Shown: positions 6,916 to 15,532, counted from the stretch's first letter. The stretch is 35,257 bases of DNA from Muribaculum sp. (GCA_023663505.1 JAMPHH010000028.1:1-35257), one strand, 5' to 3'. The notes: generated by a model from the sequence alone, not told the origin. Translations and numbers: made by a program.

Positions 6916-7800
6916 ATGAGCTTTTTCATTTATCTGATCAACGGAATCAGTCTTGGCAGTGTCTATGCATTGATTGCATTGGGCTATACCATGGTATACG
7001 GAATTGCGAAGATGCTTAATTTCGCGCATGGCGACGTCATTATGGTGGGAGGCTTTACCTGCTATACGATCTGCAGCACCATGGGGCTTTCACCTGTCTT
7101 GGGAATATTGATCTCCGTAGTGGTGTGTACCCTTCTGGGCGTGACCATTGAGAAGGTGGCGTACAAGCCGTTGAGAAAGGCGTCGTCCCCGCTGGCGGTG
7201 CTCATCACGGCAATCGGTGTCAGCTATTTGCTGCAGAATCTGGCATTGCTGATATTTGGCGCCAATGCCAAGTCCTTCACGTCCGTGGTTCAGATAAAGG
7301 CCATCGAGCTTGCGGACGGACAGATTCGTATTTCAGGGGAAACTATTGTCACTATTTTGACCTGTATCGTGATCATGATTCTTTTGATGCTCTTTGTGAA
7401 TAAGACGAAGATGGGACAGGCAATGCTTGCCGTCTCCGAGGACAAGGGAGCGGCGCAGCTTATGGGGATCAATGTCAATGGGACGATCTCCCTGACCTTT
7501 GCGATTGGCTCCGCGCTTGCCGCGATCGCGGGCGTGCTCCTGTGTTCGGCATATCCGTCCCTGACGCCCTATACAGGCTCCATGCCCGGCATAAAGGCTT
7601 TCGTGGCAGCGGTATTCGGCGGGATCGGCTCTATTCCCGGTGCGTTTATCGGCGGGATCTTGTTGGGCGTGATCCAGATATTCAGTCAGGCATACATTTC
7701 TTCCCAGATGGCAGACGCCATCGTGTTTGCGGTTTTGATTATTGTGCTCCTTGTGAAGCCCACGGGACTGTTGGGTAAAAACATTCAGGAGAAGGTCTGA
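6916..7800 (+). CDS. livH: Branched-chain amino acid ABC transporter permease LivH
   Basis: Membrane subunit of the uptake system, 294 residues with about eight hydrophobic helices. The N-terminal INGISLGSVYALIALGYTMVYG and the following MLNFAHGDVIMVG are hallmarks of LivH. The C-terminal GGIGSIPGAFIGGILLGVIQ is the cytoplasmic coupling region of this permease class. AGAGGAGGG precedes the ATG. It is the first of four tightly spaced genes with livM, livG and livF. Confidence 0.94.
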   Translation: MSFFIYLINGISLGSVYALIALGYTMVYGIAKMLNFAHGDVIMVGGFTCYTICSTMGLSPVLGILISVVVCTLLGVTIEKVAYKPLRKASSPLAVLITAIGVSYLLQNLALLIFGANAKSFTSVVQIKAIELADGQIRISGETIVTILTCIVIMILLMLFVNKTKMGQAMLAVSEDKGAAQLMGINVNGTISLTFAIGSALAAIAGVLLCSAYPSLTPYTGSMPGIKAFVAAVFGGIGSIPGAFIGGILLGVIQIFSQAYISSQMADAIVFAVLIIVLLVKPTGLLGKNIQEKV

Positions 7801-7846
7801 TAAAAACAGGAGGAAGGGTCGCTCAGGCGGCAGAATGTGAGGGAAC

Positions 7847-8923
7847 ATGAAAAAGACACTTCGCAGTAATTTGATCACCATAGGGCTTGTGGTTGTGGTT
7901 TATATTATCGTACAGATCTTGATTGCGACGAACAATATCAGCAGCCTGATGAAGGGCTTGTTGGTTCCGCTGTGTATGTACGCGATTTTAGCGGTCTCTT
8001 TGAATCTGACGGTGGGTATTTTGGGGGAGTTGAGCCTTGGACATGCCGGCTTTATGTGTATCGGCGCGTTTTCCAGTGCTTTTTTCTCAAAATGCATGAA
8101 AATGTTCGTGCCGGGTATGCCCGCGGGTGTGCGTTTCCTGTTGGCGATCCTGATCGGGGCGGTGCTTGCGGGAATCTTTGGCATTTTGATCGGTATCCCC
8201 GTGCTCAGGCTAAAGGGTGACTATCTTGCCATCGTGACATTGGCATTTGGCGAGATCATCAAAAATATCATCAACATTCTTTATCTCGGGATCGATGAGG
8301 AAGGGGTACATTTCTCGTTAAAAAATTCCTTAGACCTTAATATGGCTGACTCAAGCAAGATTATCATTAACGGAGCGCAGGGCATCACGGGCACCCCGAA
8401 TGATTCTTCCTTTACGATAGGTATTGTGCTGCTGCTGATCACGTTGGTGATCGTGCTCAACCTGATTCATTCGCGGGACGGGAGAGCGATCATGGCAATC
8501 CGCGACAACACGATCGCGGCGGAATCGTTGGGTATCCCCGTGACAAGATATAAGCTGATGGCTTTTAGCATCTCGGCGGCATTGGCGGGTATGGCAGGCG
8601 TGCTCTATGCACATAATCTCTCCACTCTGACGGCGCTGCCCAAGAACTTTGGCTATAATATGTCCATTATGATACTGGTGTTTGTGGTGCTTGGCGGCAT
8701 GGGCAATATCAGGGGCTCCATGATCGCCGCGGTTGTGCTTACACTGCTTCCGGAGCTTCTCCGCGGTGTGGTAAGCGATTCGCGTATGCTGATCTATGCG
8801 ATTATTCTGATCATCATGATGCTCTTTAACTGGGCGCCTGCCTGTATCGAGTGGCGCAAGCGGGTCACGGCGTTCATCAGGTCAAAGTTCACAAAAGATC
8901 AGGCGGCAAAGGAGGCTAGATAG
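7847..8923 (+). CDS. livM: Branched-chain amino acid ABC transporter permease LivM
   Basis: Second membrane subunit, 358 residues. It contains LNLTVGILGELSLGHAGFMCIGAF, typical of LivM, the conserved GDYLAIVTLAFGEIIKNI, and GGMGNIRGSMIAAVVLTLLPE near the end. Its stop codon abuts the livG start (TAGATG), so translation is probably coupled. The 46-base gap after livH has a GTGAGGGA ribosome-binding site. Confidence 0.94.
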   Translation: MKKTLRSNLITIGLVVVVYIIVQILIATNNISSLMKGLLVPLCMYAILAVSLNLTVGILGELSLGHAGFMCIGAFSSAFFSKCMKMFVPGMPAGVRFLLAILIGAVLAGIFGILIGIPVLRLKGDYLAIVTLAFGEIIKNIINILYLGIDEEGVHFSLKNSLDLNMADSSKIIINGAQGITGTPNDSSFTIGIVLLLITLVIVLNLIHSRDGRAIMAIRDNTIAAESLGIPVTRYKLMAFSISAALAGMAGVLYAHNLSTLTALPKNFGYNMSIMILVFVVLGGMGNIRGSMIAAVVLTLLPELLRGVVSDSRMLIYAIILIIMMLFNWAPACIEWRKRVTAFIRSKFTKDQAAKEAR

Positions 8924-9682
8924 ATGGCATTGTTGGATATAAAGAATTTAAGCATTTCCTTTGGCGGTCTTCGGGCGGTAGATGACTTCAGCGTGACGGT
9001 GGAGAAGGGCTGTCTGTATGGTCTGATCGGGCCAAACGGCGCGGGCAAGACCACGGTATTTAACCTGCTTACAGGAGTTTACAAGCCCGACGAGGGCATT
9101 ATCACCTTGGACGGCGAGAACGTCACCGGCAAGAAAACGATAGATATCAACAGGGCAGGAATTGCCCGAACCTTTCAGAATATCCGTCTTTTTAAGGAGC
9201 TGTCCGTATTGGACAATGTAAAGGTCGGGCTTCATAATCATAACGGCTATGGGACGCTCACGGGGATTTTGCGGCTGCCGAAATACCGCAGGGTGGAAAA
9301 GCAGATGGACGAGGAAGCGATAGAGCTTTTAAAGGTGTTCGACTTAGACGGTGAGGCGGGGACCTTGGCTTCCAATCTTCCCTATGGCAAGCAGCGAAAG
9401 CTTGAGATTGCAAGGGCTCTTGCCACTAAGCCGAAGCTTCTTTTGTTGGACGAGCCCGCGGCGGGTATGAATCCCAACGAGACGCAGGAGCTGATGGAGA
9501 CCATCAGCTTTGTGCGCAAGCATTTTGACATGACGATTCTTCTCATTGAGCATGACATGAAGCTTGTGAGCGGCATCTGCGAGGAGCTTACGGTGCTGAA
9601 TTTTGGACGTGTGCTCTGTCAGGGGAAGACTGCGGAGGTATTGAACAATCCGGAGGTCATCAAAGCATATTTGGGCGAGTAG
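8924..9682 (+). CDS. livG: Branched-chain amino acid ABC transporter ATPase LivG
   Basis: One of two cytoplasmic ATPases powering uptake. Walker A is GPNGAGKT (36-43), and the signature region is the LivG-type LPYGKQRKLEIARAL in place of a full LSGGQ. Walker B is LLLDEPAAGMNP, followed by the switch histidine in LIEHDM. At 252 residues it is of normal length. AAAGGAGG lies at the end of livM. A family B repeat fills the gap to livF. Confidence 0.95.
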   Translation: MALLDIKNLSISFGGLRAVDDFSVTVEKGCLYGLIGPNGAGKTTVFNLLTGVYKPDEGIITLDGENVTGKKTIDINRAGIARTFQNIRLFKELSVLDNVKVGLHNHNGYGTLTGILRLPKYRRVEKQMDEEAIELLKVFDLDGEAGTLASNLPYGKQRKLEIARALATKPKLLLLDEPAAGMNPNETQELMETISFVRKHFDMTILLIEHDMKLVSGICEELTVLNFGRVLCQGKTAEVLNNPEVIKAYLGE

Positions 9683-9700
9683 GACAAACGAATTGACTCA

Positions 9701-9773
9701 TTTTGCGAATATTGTGCCTGCACAATGCGTAAAAACACGCATAGAGGCTTGCAGGTTACGGAAAGGCATGGTT
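9701..9773 (+). repeat. Family B leader repeat, copy 1
   Basis: The 73-base core is almost identical to minus-strand 33849-33920: 30 bases from TTTTGCGAATATTGTG are identical and so are the last 23 ending GGAAAGGCATGGTT. Stems are ATTGTG (9711-9716) with CACAAT (9721-9726), and ATGCGT (9725-9730) with ACGCAT (9737-9742). The first loop, CCTGC (9717-9721), can pair with GCAGG (9751-9755). It lies between livG and livF. Confidence 0.85.
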
Positions 9774-9780
9774 GATTACT

Positions 9781-10488
9781 ATGATGCTTGAAGTAAAGGA
9801 TATTCAGGTATATTACGGCGTGATTCAGGCGATAAAGGGTGTGTCCTTCCATGTGGACGAGGGGGAGGTGGTTGCGCTGATCGGTGCAAACGGCGCGGGC
9901 AAGACCACTATACTTCACACTATCTCCGGACTGCTCTCACCCAAGAATGGCAGCGTTCTGTTCGAGGGACAGGACATCACCAAGATTGCAGGACATAAGA
10001 TCGTTTCCATGGGCATGGCTCATGTGCCCGAGGGCAGGAGAGTGTTTGCGCAGCTTACAGTGCTCCAGAATCTCAAAATGGGAGCGTATACAAGGAAGGA
10101 TAAGGAGGAGGTTCGGACGACCCTTCAAACGGTATTTGAGCGTTTCCCGCGCCTTGAGGAGCGGCAAAACCAGTTGGCGGGGACATTGAGCGGCGGTGAG
10201 CAACAGATGCTTGCCATGGGCAGGGCGTTGATGAGCCACCCTAAGATCATTTTAATGGACGAGCCGTCCATGGGCTTGTCCCCCATCTTTGTAAATGAGA
10301 TCTTTGATATCATTCAGGAGGTCAGCAAGGGCGGCACTACCGTGCTTTTAGTGGAGCAGAACGCGAAGAAGGCTCTCTCCATTGCGGACAGGGCATATGT
10401 GTTGGAGACAGGCAATATCGTACTCGAGGGGAAGGCGCAGGATTTGCTGCAAGATGATTCCATCAGAAAGGCATATTTGGGTGAATAG
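9781..10488 (+). CDS. livF: Branched-chain amino acid ABC transporter ATPase LivF
   Basis: Second ATPase of the uptake complex, 235 residues from this start. Walker A is GANGAGKT (about 35-42), the signature is LSGGEQQMLAMGRALM, and Walker B is IILMDEPSMGLSP. Start choice is open: ATG 9781 follows the repeat's GGAAAGG by 14 bases, TTG 9772 follows it by 5, and ATG 9784 is next in frame. The ATG gives the usual N-terminus (MLEVKDIQVYYG). The native leader seems replaced by a family B repeat. The next gene starts 3 bases after the stop. Confidence 0.94.
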   Translation: MMLEVKDIQVYYGVIQAIKGVSFHVDEGEVVALIGANGAGKTTILHTISGLLSPKNGSVLFEGQDITKIAGHKIVSMGMAHVPEGRRVFAQLTVLQNLKMGAYTRKDKEEVRTTLQTVFERFPRLEERQNQLAGTLSGGEQQMLAMGRALMSHPKIILMDEPSMGLSPIFVNEIFDIIQEVSKGGTTVLLVEQNAKKALSIADRAYVLETGNIVLEGKAQDLLQDDSIRKAYLGE

Positions 10489-10490
10489 GC

Positions 10491-11132
10491 ATGCAGAATA
10501 ATATTGTGATCACAATTGCAAGACAATATGGGAGCGGCGGCAGGACAGTGGGAGAGATGCTGGCAAATCGTCTCAATATCCATTACTATGACAAGGAGCT
10601 CATGAAGCTTGCGAGCGAGGACAGCGGCATCAACGAGGCTTTGTTTAACAATGCGGACGAGAATGTTAAGAACACGAGTCTTTTGTACCGCATTGCAAAG
10701 AACGTATACAGCGGCGAGCTGTTTCCGCCGGAGAGTGATGATTTTACCTCCAATGACAATCTCTTTAACTATCAGGCAAAGATCATCAGGCAGCTTGCTC
10801 AGGAGGAATCCTGTGTGATCATGGGGAGGTGCGCGGATTATATCCTGAAGGATTATGACAATATACTCAGTGTGTTTGTACATGCCCCTCATGACTTCTG
10901 TATGGAGCAGGCTGCGAAGAAGCACAGCATGAATGAGCGGGAGCTGGAGCGTTTTGTGGCTAAGACTGACAAAAACAGGGCAGAATATTATCGATATCAC
11001 ACGGGCAGGGAGTGGACGGACGCGAGAAATTATGACCTGTGTCTGGATTCCTCTAAGCTGGGCTATGAGCGTTGTGTGGAGGAAATCATTGCATATATGA
11101 AGGTTCGGTTTGATAAAGGAGCAATCGTATGA
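10491..11132 (+). CDS. Cytidylate-kinase-like P-loop protein
   Basis: A 213-residue protein of the cytidylate-kinase-like family (Cytidylate_kin2). The P-loop lies in ITIARQYGSGGRTVGEMLA, and IMGRCADYIL plus a basic helix around KKHSMNERELERF resemble the substrate and lid regions of nucleoside monophosphate kinases. Actual substrate is unknown for this family, so CMP kinase activity is not claimed. It begins 3 bases after livF and its TGA overlaps the next ATG (ATGA), so all are likely one transcript. Confidence 0.85.
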   Translation: MQNNIVITIARQYGSGGRTVGEMLANRLNIHYYDKELMKLASEDSGINEALFNNADENVKNTSLLYRIAKNVYSGELFPPESDDFTSNDNLFNYQAKIIRQLAQEESCVIMGRCADYILKDYDNILSVFVHAPHDFCMEQAAKKHSMNERELERFVAKTDKNRAEYYRYHTGREWTDARNYDLCLDSSKLGYERCVEEIIAYMKVRFDKGAIV

Positions 11133-12538
11133 AAAACACGCCCTCTGAGCAGGAGAGAATATTTCGGGAATGGATGCGCAATCAATTGACTGAGAACGGT
11201 ATACGCAGATACACGGACAATGCGATCATCGCGTATTGCTATTCCCTGAGAACAGCCTGCCACAAGATGGTTCCTCCGGTGGCGGGCAATTTGTTTGGCA
11301 TAAGTGAGGACAGTGAATTCTCGGGAATCTATGACAATATTCTGGCGGCGTCGGATTTCGAGCAGGTTAATCGCGAGAATGGCAACGGCACGTTCGGGGT
11401 GGCGTTGAAGCTGTATAAGATTTTCCTTGCGCACGGCGAGCTGGGAAGCAGCGCGGATATGGAGGCGCCATATTATCTGAAGAATGTCTCCGAGGCGAGG
11501 TCAAATTACAGCGAGGACAGGGGGAAGGAATTTAACTATACCGAGGTGCCAATGACCCCTGTGCAGCGTATATATTACGGTGCGCCCGGCACGGGAAAGT
11601 CCTATAAGGTACAGCGTATTTTGGAGAAGGAGTATCCGGATAGTAAGGAGAGAGACGCCCATTGCAGAAGGCTTATCTTTCACCCGACCTATACATATGA
11701 GGATTTTGTGGGAAGCATCAAGCCCCTGATGTCATTGGACCGACCCTTGGATTATATATATTCTCCGGGTCCCTTTACCGCTTTGCTGAAAGATGCATTC
11801 AACTATCCTGCCGAGAGATATTATCTGGTGATAGAGGAGATCAACCGCGGCAATTCCCCAGCTATCTTTGGGGATCTATTTCAGCTTCTCGATCGTCAGG
11901 AGAACGGCAAATCGGAATATGCCGTGCAGAATGTGGACGTCACGGCTTATTTTTCCAAGGATCCCGGGCTGAAAAGGCTTTTTGAGGAGGGCAAAATATG
12001 GCTGCCCGCCAATTTTAATATTCTGGCGACCATGAACACGGCGGACGAGAATATCTTTGTTCTGGACAGCGCCTTCAAACGCCGTTTTCAACTGGAATAT
12101 GTGCGTATTGACTTTGACGAGATACCGGAGGAGTGGACGAGAGAGTATGATATATTTGCGGGCAAGCTCCCGTTGTCGGTTCTTTTTATGGGCACAAAGC
12201 TCGAAAAGTATGTGCAGGCGCTTAGCCGGGCGGACAAGCTAAAGCGGAATTGGCCCACCTTTGCGAGATTGGCAAATTATCTGATTGATATGCTCAATAT
12301 TGAGAGGATTGCAGAGGAACGCCCCGAGCTGGCAAGGATTCCTGAGAATAAGAAGCTCGGACCGTTCTTTGTGAAGGCTGAGGAATTGACACAGCCGGAG
12401 ACCTTTATCAATAAGGTGATCTTTTATCTGAAGCAAGATGTATTCACGAATTCCAGTCATTATATGTTGGAATCCTATGAAGATATTTATCTGAAATATA
12501 TGGAGCTTGGCGGGGACTTGTTTGAGCTGTTAAAATAA
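11129..12538 (+). CDS. McrB-type AAA+ ATPase, orphan
   Basis: A 469-residue AAA_5 protein of the McrB GTPase group. Walker A is GAPGTGKS (about 151-158), and the family signature EEINRGN begins near residue 236, followed by PAIFGDLFQLLDR. Sensor 1 lies in NTAD (about 303) and an arginine pair in FKRRF. The first 140 residues match no domain I recognise. In McrBC restriction systems this motor works with the nuclease McrC, but no McrC gene follows: the next gene is convergent, 2 bases away. It overlaps the cytidylate-kinase-like gene by 4 bases. Function in this setting is unknown. Confidence 0.88.
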   Translation: MKNTPSEQERIFREWMRNQLTENGIRRYTDNAIIAYCYSLRTACHKMVPPVAGNLFGISEDSEFSGIYDNILAASDFEQVNRENGNGTFGVALKLYKIFLAHGELGSSADMEAPYYLKNVSEARSNYSEDRGKEFNYTEVPMTPVQRIYYGAPGTGKSYKVQRILEKEYPDSKERDAHCRRLIFHPTYTYEDFVGSIKPLMSLDRPLDYIYSPGPFTALLKDAFNYPAERYYLVIEEINRGNSPAIFGDLFQLLDRQENGKSEYAVQNVDVTAYFSKDPGLKRLFEEGKIWLPANFNILATMNTADENIFVLDSAFKRRFQLEYVRIDFDEIPEEWTREYDIFAGKLPLSVLFMGTKLEKYVQALSRADKLKRNWPTFARLANYLIDMLNIERIAEERPELARIPENKKLGPFFVKAEELTQPETFINKVIFYLKQDVFTNSSHYMLESYEDIYLKYMELGGDLFELLK

Positions 12539-12540
12539 GT

Positions 12541-13674
12541 CTACCTCAGCATGATCTCCTTCACCGTGATTTTTTTGATTTTGGCGGAGTAGACCGCCAT
12601 GATAAGCTCGTAAATGACCACGAAGGAAACAAGAGAGGCGAGCATTGCGGCAAAGTCAAACTCATATGCGGGGATATTGTCCATGTCCGCAAAAATCACG
12701 TCAACCATGATGCGTAGAAGCGCGTATTGATAGACTGTGCCTATCCCGAAGCCGATATATGAGAGCGGACGGTAGCCGTCAAGAATCGCATGCCTGCAGT
12801 CAGCCTGCGAATACCCGAAAACCTTCATCATCGCTATGGTCTGCGTGTTGGAATCGATCACCGTCGTCACCGCCAAAAACAATGTCACAAAGCTGAGCAA
12901 AAGCCCTATCACCAACATCATACCGCCCATCAGGGGACTTGCGAAATCATTCATGCTAAGTGACATCTGTGTCATTGCGCCGTAACAAAATGACGCGAAC
13001 ACGATAAAAAATATCAGGGATTTGCGGCTTTTCAACGTGGTTTTTCTCAAGGTGTCCGTAAAAATCCCATCATTGGCAATGTGAGACACGCGCCTGTTCC
13101 TGCTGCGGAAATTATCCTTGATAAGCAGCAGGACGGGCATTTTTAATTTGAAAAGAGCATAAACGATTCCGAGCACCGCAAAGAATACAGTGGGCAGGAT
13201 TACAAGGAAAACAAGCAGCTCCGCATGGAATCGCAGCGTCACCTCGGGGAGCATATGTTCTTTATTCTGCGTATCATAAAATAAGGGCATAAAGCCGAAC
13301 GCGCCGCACAAGCCTATCGAGGTGCCAATCAGTACGCTCACCCCGAATATCCAAAAATTAGAAGCGATTTTGATTCTTGAATATCCGAGTGCTTTCAGAA
13401 TCCCGAGCTGCTTTTTGTGCGTGTCGATGTAATGCTTGACATAGAAGATAAGCATGATCGCCGTTGTGATCAGCAGACAGCCGCCTGCCACCGCGCACAC
13501 CACCACCGATGTGGTTTTCATCGATTCAAAATAGACCATCTGTTCGGGAACGAGCTGATCCTCGATCAAGAGCAAATCCTGCCTGTAATTGAGAAACAGC
13601 GCGCAGATAAAGACTGCACAGGCAGCCATGATTGCGGGGATTATTAATTTTATTGTTTGTTTTTGGATAATCAT
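12541..13674 (-). CDS. FtsX-like ABC transporter permease
   Basis: A 377-residue membrane protein with one N-terminal helix, a group of helices around residues 50-180 with the FtsX-type motif KKQLGILKALGYSRIKI, and a second group near the C-terminus with TIAMMKVFGYSQ. It is the partner of the ATPase encoded just upstream on the same strand (5-base gap). Systems of this type export peptides or lipoproteins or confer drug or bacteriocin resistance. The tetR gene in the same operon fits an inducible efflux system. Its stop lies 2 bases from the McrB-type gene, with no terminator between. Confidence 0.85.
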   Translation of the reverse strand: MIIQKQTIKLIIPAIMAACAVFICALFLNYRQDLLLIEDQLVPEQMVYFESMKTTSVVVCAVAGGCLLITTAIMLIFYVKHYIDTHKKQLGILKALGYSRIKIASNFWIFGVSVLIGTSIGLCGAFGFMPLFYDTQNKEHMLPEVTLRFHAELLVFLVILPTVFFAVLGIVYALFKLKMPVLLLIKDNFRSRNRRVSHIANDGIFTDTLRKTTLKSRKSLIFFIVFASFCYGAMTQMSLSMNDFASPLMGGMMLVIGLLLSFVTLFLAVTTVIDSNTQTIAMMKVFGYSQADCRHAILDGYRPLSYIGFGIGTVYQYALLRIMVDVIFADMDNIPAYEFDFAAMLASLVSFVVIYELIMAVYSAKIKKITVKEIMLR

Positions 13675-13679
13675 TCATC

Positions 13680-14360
13680 TCACCAACCTATCTCATATGC
13701 GTTTTTGGGTGTATCGTTCGTGTAAATCTTCGTAATCCGCCCGCTGTTCATCTGAATAACGGTCTTGGCGGTTTCGGCGATATTCGCGTTGTGTGTCACC
13801 ATCACAATGGTGAATTTACGGTCGCTCCACAGCTTGATGATGTAGTCGAGAACCTGTCGTCCCGTCTCCTCGTCAAGCGCACCCGTGGGCTCATCGAGAA
13901 AGAGTACCTTCGGCTGCTTTGCGAGCGCTCTCGCAATTGACACTCGCTGTTGTTCGCCGCCCGACAATTCACTCGGATAGCTGTTTTGCTTGCCGCCCAA
14001 GCCAACCGCTTCAATGATTGACAGGTATTCACTGTTGTGTGCCAGATCAGCGCCCATACGTACATTCTGGCTTACCGTCATATTGGGCAGGAGATAGTAT
14101 TGCTGAAAAATAAAGCCCACATTGTCCTTGCGGAATTGGGTCAGCTCGTCATCTGACAAGCCTGAAATATCAGAGCCGTCATACAGGACACTTCCGTCGT
14201 CGGGACGCTCCAAGCCGGAGATTGTGTTTAGCAGCGTGGATTTTCCCGACCCTGACGCGCCGAGGATCACGACAAAGTCTCCGTCGTTAATCTGCAGGTC
14301 GATTCCCTTAAGAACCTTTTCTCTGCCGTAGAATTTGGTAATTTCTTTCGCATGAATCAT
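13680..14360 (-). CDS. ABC transporter ATP-binding protein (MacB/LolD type)
   Basis: A 226-residue ATPase beginning MIHAKEITKFYGREKVLKG. Walker A is GASGSGKS, the Q-loop is in FIFQQYYLLPNMTV, the signature is LSGGEQQRVSIARAL, and Walker B is VLFLDEPTGALD, with the switch histidine in VTHN. The ATG at 14360 follows AGGAGGA. An upstream in-frame start at 14414 is rejected because it would translate the hairpin repeat between tetR and this gene. It works with the FtsX-like permease downstream. Confidence 0.94.
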   Translation of the reverse strand: MIHAKEITKFYGREKVLKGIDLQINDGDFVVILGASGSGKSTLLNTISGLERPDDGSVLYDGSDISGLSDDELTQFRKDNVGFIFQQYYLLPNMTVSQNVRMGADLAHNSEYLSIIEAVGLGGKQNSYPSELSGGEQQRVSIARALAKQPKVLFLDEPTGALDEETGRQVLDYIIKLWSDRKFTIVMVTHNANIAETAKTVIQMNSGRITKIYTNDTPKNAYEIGW

Positions 14361-14443
14361 TTTTTTATTCCTCCTACTGCATATCGCAGGTTTTACCTGC
14401 GATACTTCCATCAATAAATAGTCTGAAAATTCATCTTCAAACT
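14361..14443 (-). repeat. Family A leader repeat, copy 2
   Basis: Read on the minus strand, it has the same order as copy 1. A 24-base first hairpin (14443-14420) keeps every pair, partly by G-T wobbles. It is followed by ATCGCAGGT/ACCTGCGAT (14383-14391 and 14395-14403), the sequence GATATGCAG, and an AGGAGG ribosome-binding site before the ATPase start. The closing pair C-G of copy 1 is T-A here, a compensatory change. Confidence 0.75.
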
Positions 14444-14464
14444 TTTACCTCTATGTCAGACTTA

Positions 14465-15043
14465 TCAGTCAGTTTTCCTGATTATGTCGAGCAGCCAGTC
14501 AGCACTCGGAAATTCTATATCGGGAGTCACGGCGAGCTGTTCCATAACACCCTGCACCGCGCTCCAAAATGTGAATGACAGCAAATGCGGGTCGCCCTCG
14601 CGGAAATAACCGTATTCCTGTCCCGATGCTATGATCTCCGCCGATTGCTCCATTTGGTCGATGCCAAGAGCGATTTCGCGGATATGATGCGGAATGGTCT
14701 CATTGCGGCGTGTCTGCCCCATAAGCACAAACATGTACAGCACCATCGGCTGCTCGCGCACTGCGTCAAAAACCCCCTCAATGCTCATCCTGAAATAGTC
14801 CAAGGGATTGTTGATATTGATTTCCTGTGGCTTTGCGGCAAATTCCGCGCCCATTTTCACCAGCTCCTCATAGAGCTTTTCCTTGGACTCGAAATAGTGA
14901 AAGAGTAGTCCGATGCTCATGTCGGCGGCTTTTGCGATATCACCGATCTTTGTGTCGGCATAGCCGTTTTTGGCGAACAGCTCTGCGGCTTTTGTGATGA
15001 TAAGCCAACGGCGCTGTTCCTTTTGTTCGTCTCTTATTGACAT
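14465..15043 (-). CDS. TetR/AcrR family transcriptional regulator
   Basis: A 192-residue repressor. The N-terminal helix-turn-helix domain is typical (IITKAAELFAKNGYADTKIGDIAKAADMSIGLLFHYFESKEKLY), and the rest is a variable ligand-binding domain. It is first in the operon with the ABC ATPase and permease, so it probably represses its own promoter and the transporter. Two palindromes next to the promoter are candidate operators. The effector is unknown. Confidence 0.92.
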   Translation of the reverse strand: MSIRDEQKEQRRWLIITKAAELFAKNGYADTKIGDIAKAADMSIGLLFHYFESKEKLYEELVKMGAEFAAKPQEININNPLDYFRMSIEGVFDAVREQPMVLYMFVLMGQTRRNETIPHHIREIALGIDQMEQSAEIIASGQEYGYFREGDPHLLSFTFWSAVQGVMEQLAVTPDIEFPSADWLLDIIRKTD

Positions 15044-15059
15044 AGTTGACCTCGTTTGT

Positions 15060-15090
15060 TGAAAATATTTTCATTGAATTTATATTCAAT
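15060..15090. promoter_or_regulatory. Candidate TetR operators
   Basis: The perfect 14-bp palindrome TGAAAATATTTTCA (15060-15073) is followed directly by ATTGAAT (15073-15079) and ATTCAAT (15084-15090) around a 4-base spacer. Both lie at or just after the predicted tetR transcription start, where a repressor would block. Confidence 0.55.
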
Positions 15091-15119
15091 ATTATGACAT
15101 ATAATTTATCAGGTGTCAA
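15091..15119 (-). promoter_or_regulatory. Promoter of the tetR-ABC operon
   Basis: On the minus strand, TTGACA (15119-15114), 17 bases, CATAAT (15096-15091). A near-consensus promoter overlapping the candidate operators. Confidence 0.7.
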
Positions 15120-15149
15120 GGGGGTGGGAATAAAATTGCGCGAAGGGGC

Positions 15150-15378
15150 GGCGGGAGAGGACTGGGAGGATGTTTTGCGGGCTGGCTGCGGTTGGGTGTT
15201 TTCTAATAGTGCGGGGGAGGGAGATGCAATTTGCTGGTCGGCTCTAAGGTGCATCCATGCACCTAGAGCCTGAAATGCGCATCCGTGCGCATTTCACCCT
15301 GGGGTGTGGACGCACTATAAGAAAACGCTCCAACCTTCGCCCGAAGCCCGCAAAACATCCTCCCAGTCCGCTCCCGCC
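15150..15378. repeat. Family C inverted-repeat element, 229 bp
   Basis: Outer arms 15150-15183 and 15345-15378 are inverted copies matching at 33 of 34 positions. The inverted similarity continues inward imperfectly to about 15213 and 15311 (GTTTTCT, ATAGTGCG). The centre has two hairpins: GGCTCTAAGGTGCAT (15240-15254) with ATGCACCTAGAGCC (15257-15270), and GAAATGCGCA (15272-15281) with TGCGCATTTC (15286-15295). No open reading frame of note lies within. It sits between divergent tetR and pdp. Arm sequence is shared with 135-168 and 34901-34973. Confidence 0.8.
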
Positions 15379-15496
15379 TTGATACCCGTACAAAGCAAAT
15401 ATGCTTAAATAACAAATCATTCTATGGCTGAACTTTTTTACTATTCACGGTGCAACTGCGACATTTAATTTATACAAACTACAAAGGATAAAAAAC

Positions 15497-15525
15497 TTGC
15501 TTTCACTGCTAATATCAAGTATGAT
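15497..15525 (+). promoter_or_regulatory. Candidate promoter of pdp
   Basis: TTGCTT (15497-15502), 17 bases, TATGAT (15520-15525). It lies about 90 bases upstream of the gene. The stretch 15379-15496 holds nothing else recognisable. Confidence 0.45.
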
Positions 15526-15532
15526 ATTTTTA

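Noticed and set aside
6732..7019. 95-residue open frame in the livJ-livH gap
   Set aside because: It covers the terminator stem, the second hairpin and the livH promoter and runs into livH in another frame.
11129..12538. Complete McrBC restriction system
   Set aside because: Only the ATPase is present. The adjacent gene is a convergent ABC permease and no nuclease or methylase is in the window.
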